From: Pigmentiphaga sp. H8
GTDB taxonomy: Bacteria; Pseudomonadota; Gammaproteobacteria; Burkholderiales; Burkholderiaceae_B
Direction: 5' to 3'
Length of the DNA: 64,000 nt
NCBI RefSeq assembly: GCF_003854895.1
Contig: NZ_CP033966.1
Span: 5,704,001 to 5,768,000 of the forward strand
Both the position numbers and the translations under genes were made by a program. Positions 61,713 through 64,000 of this stretch are shown in pieces (positions within the stretch are counted from its first letter, which is position 1; every line of letters starts with the position of its first letter). The notes under the pieces were generated by a model. It was not told where the DNA came from. It was given only the letters and a program-made list of their open reading frames with translations, and did no database searches.

Positions 61713-63146
61713 TCAAGGAACGATGAAACTCGACGTCTCGCGCAGCCCGCCCGCGTCGCGGTCGTCGCGCACGATGAACTCGATCCGGTGCGTGCCCGAT
61801 CGCGCCTCGTCCACGGGCAGCGACACCCGCACCGGCCACAGGCGGTTCGAGGCAGGCGCCAGTTCGATGTCCGTGCCGCCGTCGGCCCCCTGCACGCGCA
61901 GTTGCGGCAGGCCCTGCACGTCCAGCCGCACGCGCATGGCGCGCTCGGTCGCGTTCATGAGCTGCAACTGGTAGACGTTCTCGATCATGCCGCCCTCGAC
62001 CTCGCGCGCCAGCACCGAGCGATCGCGTATCACGTCCACGCGCAGCGGCTGCCTTGCCGCCAGCAGGCCGACGAACACCGCCGCCAGCGCCAGCCAGATC
62101 GCGCCGTACACCAGCACGCGCGGGCGCAGCAGGCGGCGCCGCGCCTGTTTGGCATCCAGCCGCAGCTCGATGGCGCGTTCGGACGCGTAGCGGATCAGGC
62201 CGCGCGGATACTGCATCTTGTCCATGACCTGGTCGCAGGCGTCGATGCACGCGCCGCAGCCTATGCACTCGTATTGCAGGCCGTCGCGGATGTCGATGCC
62301 GGTGGGACACACCTGCACGCAGATGCTGCAGTTCACGCAATCGCCCAGGCCCGCCTCGCGCGGGGCTATCCTGCGCGACCGGCTGCCCCGGGGGTCGCCC
62401 CGCACCGAGTCGTAGGTGACGACGTAAGTGTCGGGGTCCACCATCACGCTCTGGAACCGCGCGTAGGGGCACATGTATTTGCAGACCTGCTCGCGCATGA
62501 AGCCGGCGTTGCCCCAGGTGGCGAAGCTGTAGAAGACCAGCCAGAACCATTGCCACGGCCCCAGCGCGCCCTGCCACGCCTGGCCCGCCAGTTCGCGGAT
62601 GGGGCTGAAATAGCCGATGAAGGTGAACCCGGTCCAGGTCGCCACCACCAGCCACATCGCGTGCTTGGCGCCCTTGCGCCCGAGCTTGCGCCAGGACCAG
62701 GGCGCGGCGTCGAGCCGGATGCGCGCGAACCGGTCGCCCTCGGTCAGGCGCTCGATCCACATGAAGATCTCGGTGTAGACCGTCTGCGGACATGCGTAGC
62801 CGCAGAACAGCCGGCCCGCCACCGCGGTGAACAGGAACAGCGCCAGCGCGCTCAGGATCAGCAGCAGCGTCAGGTAGATGATGTCCTGCGGCCACAGCAC
62901 CATTCCGAACAGGTAGAACTTGCGCGCGCCCAGGTCGAACAGCACGGCCTGCCTGCCGTTCCAGGTCAGCCACGGCAGGCCGTAGAACACGGCCTGCGTC
63001 AGGAACACCAGCGCCACGCGCCAGCGCGCGAAAATGCCGCTGACCGAGCGCGGGTAGATCTTGCGCCGAACCTCGTACAGTGCCTGTTCCGAGCCGTCCT
63101 CGTCGCCGCCGGCGGCCGCGCAGGCGCGCTCGCTCGGGGAGCTCAT
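61713..63146 (-). CDS. ccoG: Cytochrome c oxidase accessory protein CcoG
   Basis: 477 residues. Five membrane helices, the GYACPQTVYTEIFMW motif, and a soluble ferredoxin-like part with two 4Fe-4S Cys motifs (CVNCSICVQVCPTG and CIGCGACIDACD), followed by a C-terminal Ig-like IgE/FixG domain. It reduces copper for assembly of the cbb3 oxidase. The ATG at 63146 overlaps the ccoP stop (ATGA). Confidence 0.95.
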   Translation of the reverse strand: MSSPSERACAAAGGDEDGSEQALYEVRRKIYPRSVSGIFARWRVALVFLTQAVFYGLPWLTWNGRQAVLFDLGARKFYLFGMVLWPQDIIYLTLLLILSALALFLFTAVAGRLFCGYACPQTVYTEIFMWIERLTEGDRFARIRLDAAPWSWRKLGRKGAKHAMWLVVATWTGFTFIGYFSPIRELAGQAWQGALGPWQWFWLVFYSFATWGNAGFMREQVCKYMCPYARFQSVMVDPDTYVVTYDSVRGDPRGSRSRRIAPREAGLGDCVNCSICVQVCPTGIDIRDGLQYECIGCGACIDACDQVMDKMQYPRGLIRYASERAIELRLDAKQARRRLLRPRVLVYGAIWLALAAVFVGLLAARQPLRVDVIRDRSVLAREVEGGMIENVYQLQLMNATERAMRVRLDVQGLPQLRVQGADGGTDIELAPASNRLWPVRVSLPVDEARSGTHRIEFIVRDDRDAGGLRETSSFIVP

Positions 63147-64000
63147 TTCGCCTCTTCGGCGGGCCGTGTCAGGCCCCAGACGTAGGCGGCCAGCAAGCGG
63201 ATCTGCTGCGGCGTGAACACGTCCTCGTGCGCCGGCATCTGGTTGTTGCGGCCCCTGGTGATGGTCTCGGCGATGACGGCGGCCGAACTGCCGTACAGCC
63301 AGACCTTGTCGGTCAGGTTGGGCGCGCCCAGCAGCGGATTGCCCTTGCCCTCGACGCCGTGGCAGGCCGCGCAGTTCGCGCGGAAATCGGTCCGGCCGCG
63401 GGCGGCCTTGATGGGATCGGCGGCCAGGCCCGACAACGAGCGCACGTACTGGGTCACGTCGCCCACCGCGCGCGAGTCCAGCTGTTCGCCGAACGGGGGC
63501 ATGATGCCGTGCCGCCCCTTTTCGATCGAAGCGCGGATGATGTCGGGCGAAGAACCGTACAGCCAGTCGCCGTCGGCCAGGTTGGGAAAGCCCTTGCTGC
63601 CGCGCGCATCCGACCCATGGCACTGGGCGCAGTTATTCAGGAACAGCCGCTGGCCGATCTCCCGACCCTGCGCGTCGTCGGCGATGGCCGGAATCTCCAT
63701 GGCCTCGAAGCGCGCGTACAGCGGCTGGACCTGTTCGCGCAGCCGGTCCTGCTGCGCGGCCAGCGCGCCGGTGCTGGACCAGCCCAGCCAGCCCTGGACC
63801 TTGCCCAGCCCGGGATACAGGACCAGGTAGCCCAGCGCGAAGACACAGGACAGCAGGTACATCCACATCCACCAGCGCGGCAGCGGATTGTTCAGCTCGC
63901 GCAGGTCGCCGTCCCAGACGTGGCCGGTGTCGTCGACCTGGCCGCCTGTGGCGGCCTTGGAGGATTTCAGAAAGGCCCGCTGCGAGAACAGCAGCCAGAC
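63143..64000 (-). CDS. ccoP: Cytochrome c oxidase cbb3-type subunit CcoP, 5' end outside window
   Basis: About 285 residues are visible. An N-terminal membrane helix (WWMWMYLLSCVFALGYLVLYPGLG) is followed by two c-type haem domains with CAQCH and CAACH haem-binding motifs and Met ligands (GIMPPFG, NQMPAHE). The sequence upstream in the window (HVWDGDLRELNNPLPRWW) is the typical CcoP N-terminal stretch, so only a small part is missing. It is the dihaem electron-entry subunit of the oxidase. Confidence 0.95.
   Translation of the reverse strand, partial: VWLLFSQRAFLKSSKAATGGQVDDTGHVWDGDLRELNNPLPRWWMWMYLLSCVFALGYLVLYPGLGKVQGWLGWSSTGALAAQQDRLREQVQPLYARFEAMEIPAIADDAQGREIGQRLFLNNCAQCHGSDARGSKGFPNLADGDWLYGSSPDIIRASIEKGRHGIMPPFGEQLDSRAVGDVTQYVRSLSGLAADPIKAARGRTDFRANCAACHGVEGKGNPLLGAPNLTDKVWLYGSSAAVIAETITRGRNNQMPAHEDVFTPQQIRLLAAYVWGLTRPAEEAK

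Noticed and set aside
60040..61974. 644-codon plus-strand frame with two long internal repeats
   Set aside because: The repeats are the 753-bp DNA duplication read antisense; not a repeat protein.

Overview
The window is GC-rich and gene-dense. It reads like an Alcaligenaceae chromosome, of Bordetella or Achromobacter type. The evidence is six TTT/Bug-type periplasmic solute receptors, six LysR regulators, repeated small aromatic-catabolism clusters and a ccoP-ccoG respiratory locus. No insertion sequence, phage gene, tRNA, rRNA or CRISPR array is visible, and the absence of IS481 argues against B. pertussis itself. No stretch longer than about 250 bases lacks a gene or gene fragment.

Layout. 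(1) 1-5837, minus strand: an iron-starvation unit of ECF sigma factor, anti-sigma FecR, STN-type TonB-dependent receptor and a PKD-repeat lipoprotein (cut by the window edge), headed by a near-perfect Fur box. (2) 5994-16453: a catabolic block with a Bug receptor, sulfatase, [2Fe-2S] ferredoxin, XylE-type extradiol dioxygenase, LysR, TfdA-like dioxygenase, FMN hydroxyacid dehydrogenase, FAH-fold hydrolase, NTF2-like protein, a second Bug receptor and a LysR. (3) 16487-20557: an operon of FMN reductase, alpha/beta hydrolase with an Asp nucleophile, luciferase-like monooxygenase and Bug receptor. It starts at a 24-bp palindrome and ends against a convergent MarR gene. (4) 20620-27594: NmrA-like oxidoreductase and LysR, a VanA-like Rieske oxygenase, and a mirror-image pair of Bug receptor/LysR modules. 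(5) 27626-37913: an SDR and a DMT exporter; an intradiol dioxygenase/hydrolase operon opposite a MarR; an aldolase/PanE-like/Bug operon divergent from two VanA-like oxygenases and a glutathione-independent formaldehyde dehydrogenase. Two copies of an ATTCAG-N4-CTGAAT palindrome lie between those divergent units.

(6) 38022-47352: mostly ordinary genes: comM, a 7TM-GGDEF diguanylate cyclase, DinB, GntR plus KdgD, an APC permease, an AEC transporter and an AraC regulator. (7) 47599-58846: a cupin resembling 2,4'-dihydroxyacetophenone dioxygenase, an ABC solute receptor, an amidase-like protein and an SDR. Then, past a LysR gene, come a PnbB-like 4-hydroxylaminobenzoate lyase, a second solute receptor, an FMN reductase, LivHMGF and a flavin-reductase-fold protein. 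This looks like dedicated import plus conversion of a substituted aromatic acid or ketone. (8) 58847-64000, minus strand: cbb3-oxidase genes (ccoP, ccoG, FixH-like, a small membrane protein, a TauE/SafE-like protein).

Region 8 and the end of region 7 carry two exact direct tandem duplications, of 806 bp and 753 bp. They leave the normal genes intact while adding truncated or chimeric copies. They are either very recent events or an assembly error, and are the most anomalous structure in the window. The most attractive functional unknowns are the paired Rieske demethylase/FdhA unit with its shared operator, the reductase/LLM/hydrolase operon, and the PnbB-ABC cluster.
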